64,000 nt of DNA from the NCBI GenBank assembly GCA_947561715.1, contig OX387200.1, positions 4,342,501-4,406,500 on the forward strand. The letters are read 5' to 3'. Positions 10,501 through 23,900 of this stretch are shown here, one piece after another. The DNA is from Ascidia mentula (Eukaryota > Chordata > Ascidiacea > Phlebobranchia > Ascidiidae). The notes below the pieces were generated by a model, which did no database searches, had not been told where the DNA came from, and saw only the letters and a program-made list of their open reading frames with translations. Numbering within the stretch: position 1 is the first letter of the stretch; each line of letters starts with the position of its first letter. The position numbers and the translations under genes are program-made.

Positions 10501-13500
10501 CAAAAGGTAGAAGTTAAAATAAAATTTATGTGGCCTGTAAAAATGGCCTTACCCTTGTTCACTCTGCTGATTGTATACACGATTACTGCCAACAGAATCT
10601 TCATAATCATCATTAAAGCCATGTTCATCGTAAAATCGATCCTTTTCTTGCTTTATATCTGTAAGTAGGACACAATTTTTACAGTTTTGATGTGAGAGTC
10701 CCTTTATGCTATTATTTCAGCATGTTTATAAATTTATAATATAATTAAAAAAAAATTACTTAAAAAAAAATATATATGGTTTTTATCAACATATTTTGTG
10801 ACATATTCAGCCAAGAATTCTATGATGTCAAGCATGCATAAAGAATTTTATTGGTGGTGTAAAACAGTTACTTGTGTTTTGCCTTCCGTATGCTTGGTTA
10901 TCATCATACTGTTCCTGCTTTGGAAAACTTTGATCATACTGCTGATTTGGTCTGGAATCATCTTCTCTAAAATTGCTTTGTTGTGACTCCTGATATCGTT
11001 GCCCTAAACATAAGGATGATAAAACAGAAATCAGTGGTTTAAAATAATTCTACTGCTGATATTTTGTGCTTGCAGCTACTCGAAATGTCTACTTTTAAAG
11101 CTTCCACCCCTTAAATAGCAGACATTACACAGACTTAACGGTTGGATAAACAGTCTTAATATGGTCGAGTGCATTTCAATTGGTGCAATAACAACATCTC
11201 ACAAGCATTCCTGTGCTTTATTCAATGTTAATGCTTGTAGCAGAAAATCTAGATGTTTCATAGTCTTTTAACTTTCCCTGACACAAATTTGTGGTTAAAG
11301 GCAAAATATTTACTTGGTTGATTGCCAAAAAATGTTAACTTTTTTGGAGGGCTTCATTACAAAGTGGTGTCACAACCACAAAAGTATCATGAAAGCGTAA
11401 GGAACACCTGACAAAAGTTAAAACTAATGATACTACTTTATTTGGAAACTGATGTATTGTTGAAGATATACAGAGAAGTCATTTGCATGCTTCATGTTTG
11501 CATATATATACATGCAGGTGTCGTAAAAATAAAAAAGCAGTTATAACCCACAATTGCCACATTTTAAAGCTGCATATATCGTTTGAAGAAAAGCAAATAT
11601 AATTTTTTAAAGTAAGGTGTGCACAGGAAAATTTCTACAGCCAATTTGCATGCAATTGGTTTCGATACAAAATCCAGCCGTATAACTGAATATCCCCCTT
11701 TGCCGGCAACTGGTTTGCCAACAAGTTTAAATACCTTGGTTTTGGTTAACTCTACTCAAATCTTGTCCCCAGTGTTCATCATATCTTTCCTGGTTGGACC
11801 TTGGGTTACCAGTGTGTTGCATGGGAAAGGGACGCCTGTCCGCCTGAAAAGCTTTCTCAAACTTTGGTTCTGGTTTAGATACAGCCTGGGGTGAAGTGTA
11901 ATAGCCCTAAAAAGAAACCATTGTTTTTGTTTTATCTAAAATACTTTATTTATTCACATTAATTTTGGAAAATTACAATTTGTAAGACAATGTAAATAGT
12001 TTTTGCACAAGAAGTATCTTACAATCGACCGAAAATTGAAAACAACTATCTTTAGCTTGCAGCGAATGAAAGCATTCTAAACAATCAGCAGTAACAATTT
12101 TTTATTATTTGTAATTTTTTTATTATTTGTAATTTTTTTATTATTTGTTATTACACTTTCATGGATATATATAAGATTCTAACCACCTGTTGACCAACTC
12201 CACGATTTTGCTGCATTCTTTGGTTTCTTGATGGCCAGTTTGCTTCACTTGGTTGACTAAAGTAAAATACAAATACCGCTTAATTAACTTCCCACAAACC
12301 CAGATGCATAAATAGTAGTTTTTAGAGACTTATTCATGCCTACCCTGTTTGTTGAAGATGGCCATAGTCACCATACTCTGTTTTAACATTGGTCGATGAA
12401 GGAGTAGTTTGAGGTTTTTCCTGTGAAACATCAGGTCCCCAGCGACTTGGCCTGTCACTACCAGCTTGCTTTTTTGGAATCTAAGACACAAAGATCATAA
12501 ATTTTTGACACATGGTTAAGTGTACAAACAGGGTGTAACAGGCACCTAAATGTGAAATATAATACGTATATTGAAAGCAATACCACATCCACTAAAATTT
12601 ACCTATGACATTACTATGCCAAATTCGGGTGACTAAGGCCCAAAATTAAAAACATAAAGTTAGGCTTTTTTAACCAGGGTTTTTTTAGAAGATATTTTAT
12701 ATTTCCCCAAAACACACTATTTTATTTATGAAACTTTAATAATAAATATACGCGTATAAATAACCTGTTCATTCCATTTGTCTGTGAAAGCTTGCTGCTG
12801 CTGTTCTTGGTAAGTCATGGAAGTTTCTCCCTGTCTTGCCATCTTCGGGCTTCTATCTGAATAACTTAGGCTGTTGCTGCTCGAGGGAACGGGACCAGTG
12901 GACCTTCCATATGTAGCATGAGGAGAGTAGGTGGCTGGCTCTGGTCTTTTCGGTCCACTGCATAACATACAAAAAATAGTGCATAATTACAACATTTATG
13001 GTAATTTTCTGAGATAAAATCTAAAAATATTTCATTTTTAGAAGTTTTGATTGTTTTTTTTTGTTTGTTAGTCGGTGATTCTTCAAATCTTGAGATATTT
13101 TTTAACTGAACTTTTATACAAAACCCACTTTTTTGTCCTACTCACTTTCTTACCTGGGTAGCTGAGGGGGTGTTTGTCTTTCTTGACTTCCAGATGACCA
13201 GTTGTTCTGAAATGGTGCTCTGCATATAAAAAAAACTGTCATGGTTTGCAACTGTCAGTAACATTAAAAATCCAACCTTTGCTGGTAAGTTTGCTCACTG
13301 TGACTGCGATTTTGGTTGTAGGCAGGTGTTAAAGTTCTACCCGCATGTGACTGATCCATACTAAAAATAAATAAAATACATTTGTAGCTATTACTTGATA
13401 CTTTGATATCAAATTTTGTGAAAACAAAGGCACTTACAGCCTTGTAAAAAAATAATTTTGAGGGGTTGATGAACAACTGCTTCAAAGCTATGTAAAGCCA

Positions 13501-16040
13501 TCATTGCAAATACAGCCAATGCAAACTTTTTCCCAAATGTTACTAAGAGCTGCTTCACGACTATGCAATAATTATTGTAAATGGTACATTTTACACACAG
13601 CACACACCTGGGTGCAGACATTCGATCAAACTGCCTTCTTTGTGCTTGGTTTTTATTAATTCCCACACCTCTTTGTTGGTTGCTCTGGTGACCTCTATTT
13701 AATGCTTCTCTGAAATAAGAGTAAAACATAAAAAAAAATTTACGATTATTAATAAAATGCCTTAAATTATTTAAGTAGTACAGGTCAAACTTACCCTTGC
13801 AGGCAAACTAATCATCATCTATAAGTTTCACGCAGTATTTCAAATCAAGCAGATTTTTGTTTTACACAAACTATTATGAAGTTTTACTATTTTAAGGTGA
13901 TTTAAACCAAAAATATTTACTTGTTGTATTGCTCTACAAGTTGTTGCGCCTCTGGCCTTTGTAATTCAAGAAATGTGATATTATCAAACAGTCTTTCTGC
14001 CTCGTCTGGCAGTGAAAAGTTAGCTTTCATATCAAGAACAGCTGCTTCCGGGACCTCCTTGCCTTCTTCCACTGTACGCTGTTGTGATCTACGGATCATA
14101 TCTTCATCTCTTGGAACCAGAACCATTGCATTTACCTAAAATATTACATGCAATGATATTGGAGTATGGTCAGGCCATAAATTAATGCTCACAATATATC
14201 CTTTTTCTCTGTACTGCTTCACTTTTCGTCTTCTTGCTGATGCATACACATTGGTCTGGTCCAGAATCAAGTTTCTTGGTAAGCTTGATGCTTTCTTCAA
14301 CAATATGTTAAAACAATCGGATGCTTGTTTGATCAGGACATCCCAGCGACCTATTTGTAAAATAGACCATTTGACAATTACAGACTATTTTTACATTTGG
14401 AATTTTAAATTATTTGTAAGGATATCTATGACGATTTAGTGTACCAGTAAAGTTGTTCTTTCGTGGTAGACCCATCACTCTCATTTTGTCAATAATTGAA
14501 TCTGTACCAAGGACAACATATTTTTTGCTCGGGTGAATTTTTGCATAGTTCATTGCCCAGGTGCTTTTACCTTAAAAATTTCAAAGTCTGGTTAAAATTT
14601 CTGTGCAAACGTTACCTATGTATGTTATGGTGAATTGAGAAAGTATGTGCTAGAAAACATCATTTTCATGCCAGCTTTTTTTGTAAAAAATATATGAACA
14701 CAATTCTATGATTAAGTTGTTAATGTGGACGGGTAAGTGTTAATATAGCCATTGAAAATATTTGTACTAAAATCACTGCATTTGCATCAGGAAACCCACC
14801 TACACCAGGAAGGCCAACCATCATAATAACTTCACACTCCCTTTGTGACAGTGGTGATCTTACACCTGGGATACGCAGATCAACAGGTATATGACTGATC
14901 AACTTGTATCCTGGTTGCAAAGAAAAGTAGGGATGGGCAGCCTGGCCAAAGTTTAGATCGAGTTTGCAGTTCTTTGTCAGGATATGAGGGAAGAGTGCCT
15001 GGGTGGCAAAGAAACAGAGCTTAGGAACTCTTCCAACTATTTTTGCCTAATTTGCAAAGTTAGCTTGCAACCAAGTTTACAAAAAATACATTTTTTTGCT
15101 AAAAATGGCCCATGATGTTTCTGAACAATCAATGCCAGCAACATCAAACCATAAGTATGACTTTTTGAACAATAAATGCCAGCATTGTCAAACCATAATT
15201 ATGCACACAATACCTCATCTGTCATCCAGCGGATCTTAAAAGCACTGCCACAGTAACGACCATTAACGCTGTATGAAATGTCAACCCATCCATTTTCCAT
15301 GGCAAGATAACACCCAACCACATCACCTATATTGTTTCAAACACATGCGAAATACTCTTAGAAACCAAATAAATTTTCATTCAAGAGTAATTGGACATGT
15401 GTTTATATTCAACATAGAGGTACTTGGCATTGCATTTAACTACAAAACCAGCAAACCTTTTTCATATCTTCTTCCATAATTCAAAAATTTACGGTTTGCA
15501 GATTTTTTGCCAGTGCCACCGAACCCGAAAGAGTTTTTATCCTCTCCCAGTTGCAATGTAGCACTGTCTGTTGACCAGCCAACCCTCGCTACATACGTGT
15601 CTGTTGGATCTTTGTTAGTTGCCTCACAGTACTCATCAATTTTCACTTCAAAGCACACTTTTCCTGATCTATAAATCAGATGTTTATAATTATTACGAAG
15701 TTGTTTGAACAACTTTTTTACACCAACAGCATTTTGCTTTAAATTGTTTTTTTCACATGTGTATGTTGATTAAAATACAACATAACTGACTGCAAATTTA
15801 CTTATGCTGTTAAATTTCTGTGTTGTTGTCAGTAAAAAGATGTGTATTTGTCATCAAATTCTGGTGAGTAGTGAAAAGTGTTATTACCTAATGCCAAAAC
15901 TTCCTTTGACACCACCCCACATGTAGGAAAACCCATCACTGCTTAGTGGAACACACGAGTAACCTCCATTGGTAATATCCAAGTTTAAATCACAAATATA
16001 ATCATCCAGCTTCACATGATGGTCAACGATGCCAGAAAAA
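7595..16040 (-). CDS. HNRNPUL1-like RNA-binding protein, long tail
   Basis: Nuclear RNA-binding protein of the hnRNP U-like family. Exons: 16040-15888 (5' edge uncertain), 15668-15457, 15326-15214, 14998-14800, 14570-14445, 14350-14193, 14135-13921, 13709-13608, 13360-13277, 13219-13154, 12957-12765, 12480-12344, 12256-12187, 11906-11735, 11003-10872, 10658-10553, 10495-10328, 10082-9034, 8823-8723, 8651-8588, 8400-8232, 8118-8066, 7973-7767, 7692-7595. Phases agree at every junction, about 1,380 codons. A SPRY domain comes first ([31 protein letters not shown]), then a P-loop kinase-like domain ([48 protein letters not shown]), as in vertebrate HNRNPU/UL1. The tail is Gln/Asn-rich, then has an Arg/Asp/Ser-rich block (exon 10082-9034) and ends in Gly/Pro/Arg/Met repeats. 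It is far longer than vertebrate HNRNPUL1 (about 850 aa). An N-terminal SAP domain was not found; its exon may lie upstream beyond 16040. Confidence 0.85.
12096..12152. repeat. AT-rich 17-18-bp tandem repeat
   Basis: About three copies of a TTTTTATTATTTGTAA unit sit in an intron of the HNRNPUL-like gene. It is low-complexity sequence with no evident function. Confidence 0.7.
15123..15203. repeat. Tandem duplication, 44-bp period, two copies
   Basis: GAACAATCAATGCCAGCA... at 15123 is repeated as GAACAATAAATGCCAGCA... at 15167, and both run on to AAACCATAA. It lies within an intron of the HNRNPUL-like gene. Confidence 0.7.
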
Positions 16041-17875
16041 CTTTGCATGATAGAAAGCTTCACATGTGAATGCAAACTAAAACACTATTCACCCCTATAA
16101 GTGCTGTTTGGCTTGGTGTTTTTAACACAACATTGGTTACAGATAATAAATTTAGAACCATGTTCTGTATCATGCTTTAAACATGGAACGCCAGAGGTAG
16201 GTGTACAAGATTATTTATCAATAAAACATTGCCACTGTTACATGCTTTTTGTCGTTGTTTTTTGTGCATGTATGCCGCAAATTCCGTATTTTTCACGCTA
16301 TGGTTGTTTAAATATCCCGCCGTGTTGTTTGGATCACACAGCGGCCACGCGCAACGCAGGACCAGAAATGAGTAATCATTGCGGCTCATCACTCGTCAGA
16401 TTGCGCGACATTCTGTTTGCGGTCTACAACTGTAAAACGTCCTTTCTGACTTCTGGTGCAAAACATAAATGTAATTTTTTCTTGTTTTTTCCAGTACAAC
16501 TATTTTGTGCACATAAATAGATTTCGCATATCCCTTGCGATTGTGTACATCTGTTTTTTCTGTGCTTCGTTTTCATTAACCGCTATCTTTACGCAAAAAG
16601 CAGACCGACGAGTGCATTTTGGTCAACAGGATGGGTGTTTTTGAATATCTTTAGTAACAAAGAACAAGGGTCCGCTGCTTGTAATTTGGAACAAATACAG
16701 GCGCTAAAATTCTCTTCACGTGATTGGCCTAATTTCCAGGTCTGCGTTCCAACAGCGCACGTGCTTTTGTGTTGTCGTTTCGCTATCACGTGACTTGTGT
16801 TAACGCAGAAAAACGTTGTTGAAAGAAGTGTTCGGAGCCGACATTTCCACTGTTTTGCCAAAATGACACCACAAACCAATTGTGCAAAAGTGTACTCGTT
16901 TAAATTAGAATTTTCTATTTTAACTTAGGTTATATTTATAGCAATAAGATTACCCGAACGTTCTTTACAGCTTGGCAATGTATGAAAAATCTGCTTGCCA
17001 AGAAAAACAAAGCTATGACACAGGCAATCTCACACTGTAGGCATCGGAATGCATGAATTTCACATCCCTATACAGTTTCACAACATTTTTACTGACAACC
17101 ACAATTCACACATGATTTTTTGTGGCAAGACAGATATGTAAAAAATCTATCAAAAATAAATTATCACAAAACTGCCAGTACTTATCGAATTGTATGTAAG
17201 AGTATTTGATTTTAGAGCGAAGTACAGAGCATTTAGGTGATCAAATCATTGGTTAAATGCATGTAGACTGCACTGCAAAACATGTTTATTTCAGTCATGT
17301 GTAACGCCCTTGCATTTTTGTAATAATCACATGCAGCTGAACAAGTGCATTTCATTTGATTTTGAGCATTATCACTTTCAGAATTTTGACAAGCGTTATT
17401 TTGAACTAATTTTTTTTGTGCATGCTAACAAACACTCAAGGTCCAATGTCGATTGTGAATGTAATACAAAATATTCTGACGAAGTAGTGCATGTGTATGG
17501 CTACTTTATTGAGCAATTTGCTAGTTTGATGTGCAAAATTGTATACTCTGTCATTATGTAAATGCTGACACAAAATTTTCCCTTTAAGTGTAGTTGTGAC
17601 TTCAGGGATGCTTGCCATAAATTGTAAATAGTTGTCTGCTTGTCCCCACGCAGAGTACAGTTTGAAATGGCAACCATTGATGGGAAATGTTTCTTTTGCT
17701 TATTCATGTAATGCTATATGCATGACACTGAACTGCAATACAAGGTTAAATCAAGCAAGAAAATACAAAACTTTTTCACATTTTTTCCCAACAGATCGAC
17801 GTTGACCATACGGTACCACAAAGTGCAAATTAGTATGCCCGCAAGTGTAATAGCTAGCACAGTGCCACTGTCAAC

Positions 17876-17933
17876 AGCTGCACTGATGAGACCTTACAGG
17901 TCGAAACAGAGCATGTGCACCCTGTCTGCAGCT
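17876..17933 (+). ncRNA. Type I hammerhead ribozyme (predicted)
   Basis: All conserved parts are present in order. Stem I 5' strand AGCTGCA (17876-17882); CTGATGA box (17883-17889); stem II GACC-TTACA-GGTC (17890-17902); GAAA (17903-17906); stem III CAG (17907-17909), a 12-nt loop and CTG (17922-17924); then TC completing the GUC cleavage triplet (17924-17926); and the stem I 3' strand TGCAGCT (17927-17933), perfectly complementary to the 5' strand over 7 bp. Predicted cleavage follows C17926. Open stem I makes it type I, the form reported in metazoan retroelements and SINE-like repeats. No flanking protein gene accounts for it. Activity is inferred from the fold. Confidence 0.8.
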
Positions 17934-18906
17934 CTCAATTATTATGGCTTTTTTTGCACATACTTTTTCACATTTGTTTGGTGTTTTAAGTTAATTCGAA
18001 CCATATTCTTACCCCTACCCTTTTCTGTTGTCAAACTTACCAAGCTAGAAAGGCTTCCCGCAATGAATTTACCTACTCTACCACCTGCCCTTACAGATCA
18101 AATTTGCAGAATTCCATTTTCATGAATGATGCTTTTCTTTGTAAACAAGCAAACTCTCCACCATGTGACCAGTCTCCTGACATAACACTAATTACATATA
18201 GTTTTGGTTGTTCTACAACTGGAAATTCTACTTTCTTCCCCCTCTTGTTTTAGGTCCATTGTATCAAAATACAAATTAAATTACGGCCTATATATGTAAT
18301 GTGACCAGAGTCAAACTTTTTAGAGGGACAGTCTTGCTTTTGATGCATTGTTTACATTTGTCATTTCAATAAATATTATGGGCCTCTAAGCTGTAATTTG
18401 TTTTTCTAATTTTTTTACTGATTTATCTCCAATAGAATTAAGCAAGGTTTCCATGTTTTTGTGTGGCACCCCTATAAAAAGTCTACTGAACTGGTGTACT
18501 GTGGTCCAACCATTTTATTGTCCAATCCGGACCATATTTGTTAACAAACATTTTCAATTGCCTGGTTTCAAGTTACACTCCACTTAAATCTAGCTACTGG
18601 CAATATTTGCTATGTATGTCCTTTTAGCTCTGTCACCAATGCAGTCTGGCCTGGCACACTTTTTCAATAAATTGAACAGGTTATCTTGAAATTGGCAAGT
18701 ATTTGTGCTTTTGGGGTTTTTCTTGCAGTTTACGACACATTTCTCAAAAATGACTGGGCGCAAGGATTTTTAAAATTTGTAGTATTTATTTTATTGACTG
18801 GACTTGGTAAATTGTAGTTTTTAGGACCTACAGGTCTGGCCTAAACATTGGGTTCAATGTAATGTACAGATGTCCACTTTTACATAAAAAATCCCGTCAC
18901 ATATCT

Positions 18907-18924
18907 CAGGGGTTCCCAAACTGG
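18907..18924 (+). mobile_element. hAT-like terminal inverted repeat motif
   Basis: CAGGGGTTCCCAAACTGG is the typical start of non-autonomous hAT-family DNA transposons. The partner end and target duplication were not identified, so the extent is unknown. Confidence 0.4.
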
Positions 18925-20943
18925 AGCCAGCCATGACCACAAAGTGGTCTGAGGTGATAAGAGTGGAACTTATATATTATACCACATGTACATTGTTGCA
19001 AGTAATATACTTTAGACAACATGTTACATTCCAAACTACATGCATTTTGCACCCTTTCATGGACATTTATATGTTGGGATAAGTCAAGTTCATATCATTT
19101 TTAATGTGAATGGTTTTTGTGGTCATATGTACTAAATGTTGGGTGAAGCAAAATTTTCAAAAGAACTATTTGTTAGTGCATTTGTACAGAAAAATATTAT
19201 GAGTCGATATTCCAATTGCACTAGTTGGTTGCAATGTTGTATCGTGAAGCCCCTGTGCATCCAATATCGGAGTGTTAACATTGCCCATAATCCGAATACC
19301 AATAACTATGGTTTATATTTGATGCAATGTTTGTAATTTAGTGTTTGCTCTATGAATGTTGTTGTTTTGTCGGTGATGTAGCCAACCCTTTTTTTTAGTT
19401 AAAACAGGGTAAAACGAATGTTTCAAAGAATTACAAATGTATGTTAAAAGAACTATACAAAAACTAGTCTGCCAAATAGTTGCATAAACTTTCTAACTTG
19501 CGGATGTGTGGTAATTTTAAGGAAAACTGCTAAATAACGCAAAATACCCCAACAACATTTGCTATCTTCATTTAGTTGGTTAAGCAGCGTTTGTGGCAAT
19601 GCACTTCTTGGACCGGCAACCGCGACTTCCATTTTCTCAAGACTTTTGTGTTTCAAAAACATGGTTTGTGTTGTTCCGGTTTCACTCGCTGATCTAAAAA
19701 ACTCTTTGAAACAAACTTACATATGGCGCAAACTTACTAGTTTAGGATAAGTTTTCTGAATCGCACGTTCGCTGATAACAAATTTTGAAGGCTTTTCTTC
19801 CATGTTCTCGCTTCGCCGCATTATCGCCAAACCGGGTTTACTGCTGCGCATGCGCAACAATGGCGTTGATCACGTGGTTTTGTTGAAACAATATTTGGAC
19901 ATTAAAAATAACATAACTTGCTTGCTGTTGCTATTTTATTTGAAGGAAAAAAATTTACCGTCCATCGTTGTAAACCATTTTTTTAATTTGGTTCTATTTT
20001 CCGGGAAGTTGCTTTCAATTGTATTTATGCATGTGGGAAGGCAGTAATTTGCTTGTGTTGTATTTTTAACTATGCATTCTTTATTGTGACTATAGCAATG
20101 AGCATGTTTAAATCAACAATTCGTGCTCTATAGTCCAACTTTGCAGAATCGTATGAGCATCCGTACCATATTGGATTTCTGGCATTACAGACTCCGCAAT
20201 GAAATTCTTACCACCAGACACACATACTTTACAGTTGTTTTACCTCGACAGGTGCTGTATTACAAATGTGAAACTCTATAGCTGTTCCCTGGTCGTTGCT
20301 GATTAGGGGGAGTGTAACCTTCGTAGTTTGACATGCCATCGCAAAACTGATGTGGGTGGGATTTAAATCGCTTTAGGACGCGCGTGAGGTACGTGCGTAT
20401 CAACAACAAGGGTCGCTAAGCTTGTGTGTTGGGTGCAGGATGTGCAGCATATCAAGCACCGTATAGTTAGTTGTTGAGGCATTACTTTGTAACTTCATAG
20501 TAATTGTGATTTACCACATCTGTCGCGGTACGTCACCAACCAGCATAGGTCTGTCAACGCCACGAAACGAACCTACCGAAAGTTGTCTTAGCAAACGTCA
20601 TATTTGTCAATGCTATTATTCGGAATTACAGTTACAATGCTTCCGAGCTAACAGCAACAAAGATCGGTGTACACAAAAAGGCCAGTCAAACTTCCTACGT
20701 GGCAATAAAGCTTTACAATACAATGGTTTTACCACAAAAACAAACAAAAGAAATGTAGTCGTACTTTTTCCGATGACCTTCAATACCTCTCGAGAACTAT
20801 GCAGTTAATTCGAGGTGTTGATGGACTTATGGTTTAAACCATGCTGTTCGATCATGTTTTACACGCCGTAAAACGTGATATTTTTCTTCAATGTGTCATA
20901 GGTTCGTTTATATCTTGAGAGGGCAAAAAGTGTTGTTTATAAA

Positions 20944-23900
20944 ATGCGCATATTCGTCGCTTTTGAGGACGTTCGACTGCCTTTAGACGTGCAACCAGGT
21001 CAAACCGTGGGTGACGTGAAAACCGTACTCCGGGATCACTTCAAGGTAATACTCTGTCTACACACCTTGCCACTTAGAACATATCGTGCTTAGACACAGC
21101 ATCGGTCTGTGTAAATGTCGTTATGAAATTATGTTTTATGTCTTGTCAGGTAAGATTTTTTGTTTTCCGTGCAACAAGAAAAATACGTGTTATTCGATAT
21201 AGATTTGTCCAACTTCTGCTCCATAGCATTTTCTATTTATGTGTGAAACGTTCACTGTTTTTTTAGCTGAACTCGTCACATGTTGAAGACAAGATTCTAC
21301 AACTCACCTATGCCGGGGCGGTTCTGCACGATTCGTGGGTGTGTTCCGATATTGGGATCACGTCGGGCTCCACTGTGAAAAGTGCTCTTAAGGATTCAGA
21401 CAAACCCGTCCTCCACATTGACTGCGCATTTAACGAGTATGCAATAGAAATCTTAACGTTATTATAAAACTGCTATACTGCACACTCAAATTTAATGTTA
21501 TTCATAACATTTCCAATTTACCTATACTTGTGTTCATGACATCATTTTGTACATTTGTGCACATCCTGAAGACGCTTAATTTGGCGCCTTGGCCAAAAAA
21601 AATTATTAAAAAATAAAATTTTACGCAGAGAGATAATAGTCATTCGCGACCAACTTGATCCAGCAAAGACCTACGTAAGCGAACTGAGGCAAAAGGTTTC
21701 AGTGAAAACCGGACTCCCAGTGTCGGTGTTTCGTCTCTGCAAACCCAATGGACAGGTTTGCTTGACTCATTAACATGTTTCCAAAGCCAAATGCCAAAAT
21801 AATTATGAAAACATTGTAGTTTTGGCATTTGTATCTCATTATTTACTGCATATAGTATATAATTAAATAAACATACCATAAATACTTTAAATATTAGCTT
21901 GTGTGGCGGTGCTGGGTCATGTTACAAATTGACGCCACACGATTATGTTTACGTTTATGTGACAGGAACTCTTTGACAAGCATACGCTGGAGAAATACGG
22001 AATCGACCTGGGAGATACGCTGTTCCTTCACGTATGGGATGGATGGAGCGCATTGCTGATGGCTGCCACGCAAGGACACACAAGAAAAGTTCTGCGAAAC
22101 GCATCCACTGATGAACAGGTCCAATGAGCGCTCGTGATAGCCAACAACCATTTGGAATGTTTTATTAAAAAGGGAACTGCTGGGTTCATATATATTGGAG
22201 TGGTCATTTGATTCAATCTATCAAACAAACAAACAAAGCTTTATATGCCAGTGGCTCGAAAAACTTAATATTGTTTTTTTTGCAGCTTGCAAGATTTCAA
22301 TTCCGAGTCGCTTGCTATATAGCTGCCCATTTTGGTTACGTTGACCTTGCGAATTCGCTCATTAACCCCAAACTGGGGGCGGTAAAACCTGAGGAACCTA
22401 TAGGCCAACACCCAGCCAAGCTCTGGAGCAAAGTGAGTGCCATAAAATGTTTGAAAAAAATATGTGCTTTGCAACCACGTGTGTTTGTTATTTAAGCTTC
22501 TATGGTAACTCCTTAGGAAATTGAGTCCCTAAACCTTTTTCCCTTCGGCCAACGGTACTGGAGGCAAATTATTGGATAGTGTTAAAAGCAACAGATATTG
22601 AAATTTACAAATATTGCTGCTGTCCAGATATATTAGGTCAACATGTTTTGCTTCACCAAATTATGCAAGAGGTTTAAGATAGCAACCGGTTATAAATCAA
22701 TATGCATACGTTTGTGAATCGCAGGCTTCAGCTCACATTGATTCGTGGAAATGTCCGGTACACGAGGCTGCCGAGTGCGGAATGTTGAACGTGCTTAAGA
22801 TTTTCGTTCAGAACAACATCTGTTGTTTGGTGAGCAAGGACGGAAGCGGACACAATCCGATACAAGTCGCGTGCAGGTCAATTTTAAATTTGTGTTGATT
22901 TTATTGTATGCACCGCCTTTTACATATTAACACAATATTTGAAACGATGTTTGTATAAGATTCATTAAGTCATTAAAGTTAAAGGACTAAAGGACTCAAA
23001 TACATTAAAGTTCCTATCCCGTTCGGGCTAAAAGCAAACAAAACGAGTTACTAAAATGTATATGAGTCCATGGGTGGCGTTGTAACCTTTTTATGTAATA
23101 CGGATCAATTGTTGTAGGCACGGACAAACGGATTGTGTTCTGTATCTTACGTCGAAACTGTACAGCAGCCACACCGAAAACAACATCACCCTTCCGGTGA
23201 CGGTTGTTATTCGCGCGAGAAAATGGTGCGAAAGAGCGAGGGAAAAGGTTCTCGTCCAGCAGGGGGCGTATTTGTCTTCCCTCAAAAGAAGGCCATATAA
23301 GGTAGGCTGTTGATCGGTTAAGGCGCCCGACACACAAATAAAAAAGAAAACACCTTTTTTTCAAAAAAACTCCTGTTTTCCTATTTGCTAAAATACCGGT
23401 AATACAGTCCTCACTCAAACTTGTGGATCCTCTTGACTAAAGGCAAAAACAAGCAACAGAAATTGTGTACAGTTCAAAATACAAAACAAAACGAGATACC
23501 AGCACGTGATTATTGGTGACGAGGGTCACTCGACGAAGTGATGTGTCAGTTGCGGCAATTTTAAAGGGGCATCTCCAATTTCCAACAATTCTATTGTGCG
23601 AAGGATAATTTGACAGGATGGTTTTGTAATAAGAGACTTGAGATATATGTGTTGTGGGCCTGGAGCTTCTGGTCGCGTGTTTGGGACAATGGTCAGGAAC
23701 AATGCGTGTTCATTGATATGTTTTCTAAACATGTTAAATATGAGTGGAGCTTAAAATCCTGCAAAACACGCAAAACTACCACAGCCACAACAACTAAAAG
23801 TTATTTGTCGCATATGCCTTAATAACAGTTTGGTCCTGTATATGCTAAAAGTATTTTAAGGCACCTATTAAGTGTGTCTGAATTTAACTAAATCCTTACA

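Larger units (their letters stand above)
16041..20943. other. Long stretch without a recognised gene
   Basis: It should contain the missing 5' exon(s) and promoter of the HNRNPUL-like gene (minus) and the promoter of ANKUB1 (plus). Open frames at 16101-16520, 16589-16879, 17718-18125, 19453-19662 and 20506-20808 show no recognisable motif or supporting splice partner. A minus-strand frame starting MEVAVAGPRSALPQTLLNQL (19630 downwards) is the most protein-like and could be a first exon of something. A hammerhead ribozyme (17876-17933) and a hAT-like terminal motif (18907) lie inside. Confidence 0.4.

Noticed and set aside
17718-18125. 135-codon plus-strand frame
   Set aside because: It runs straight through the hammerhead ribozyme, has no recognisable domain and lacks splice partners.
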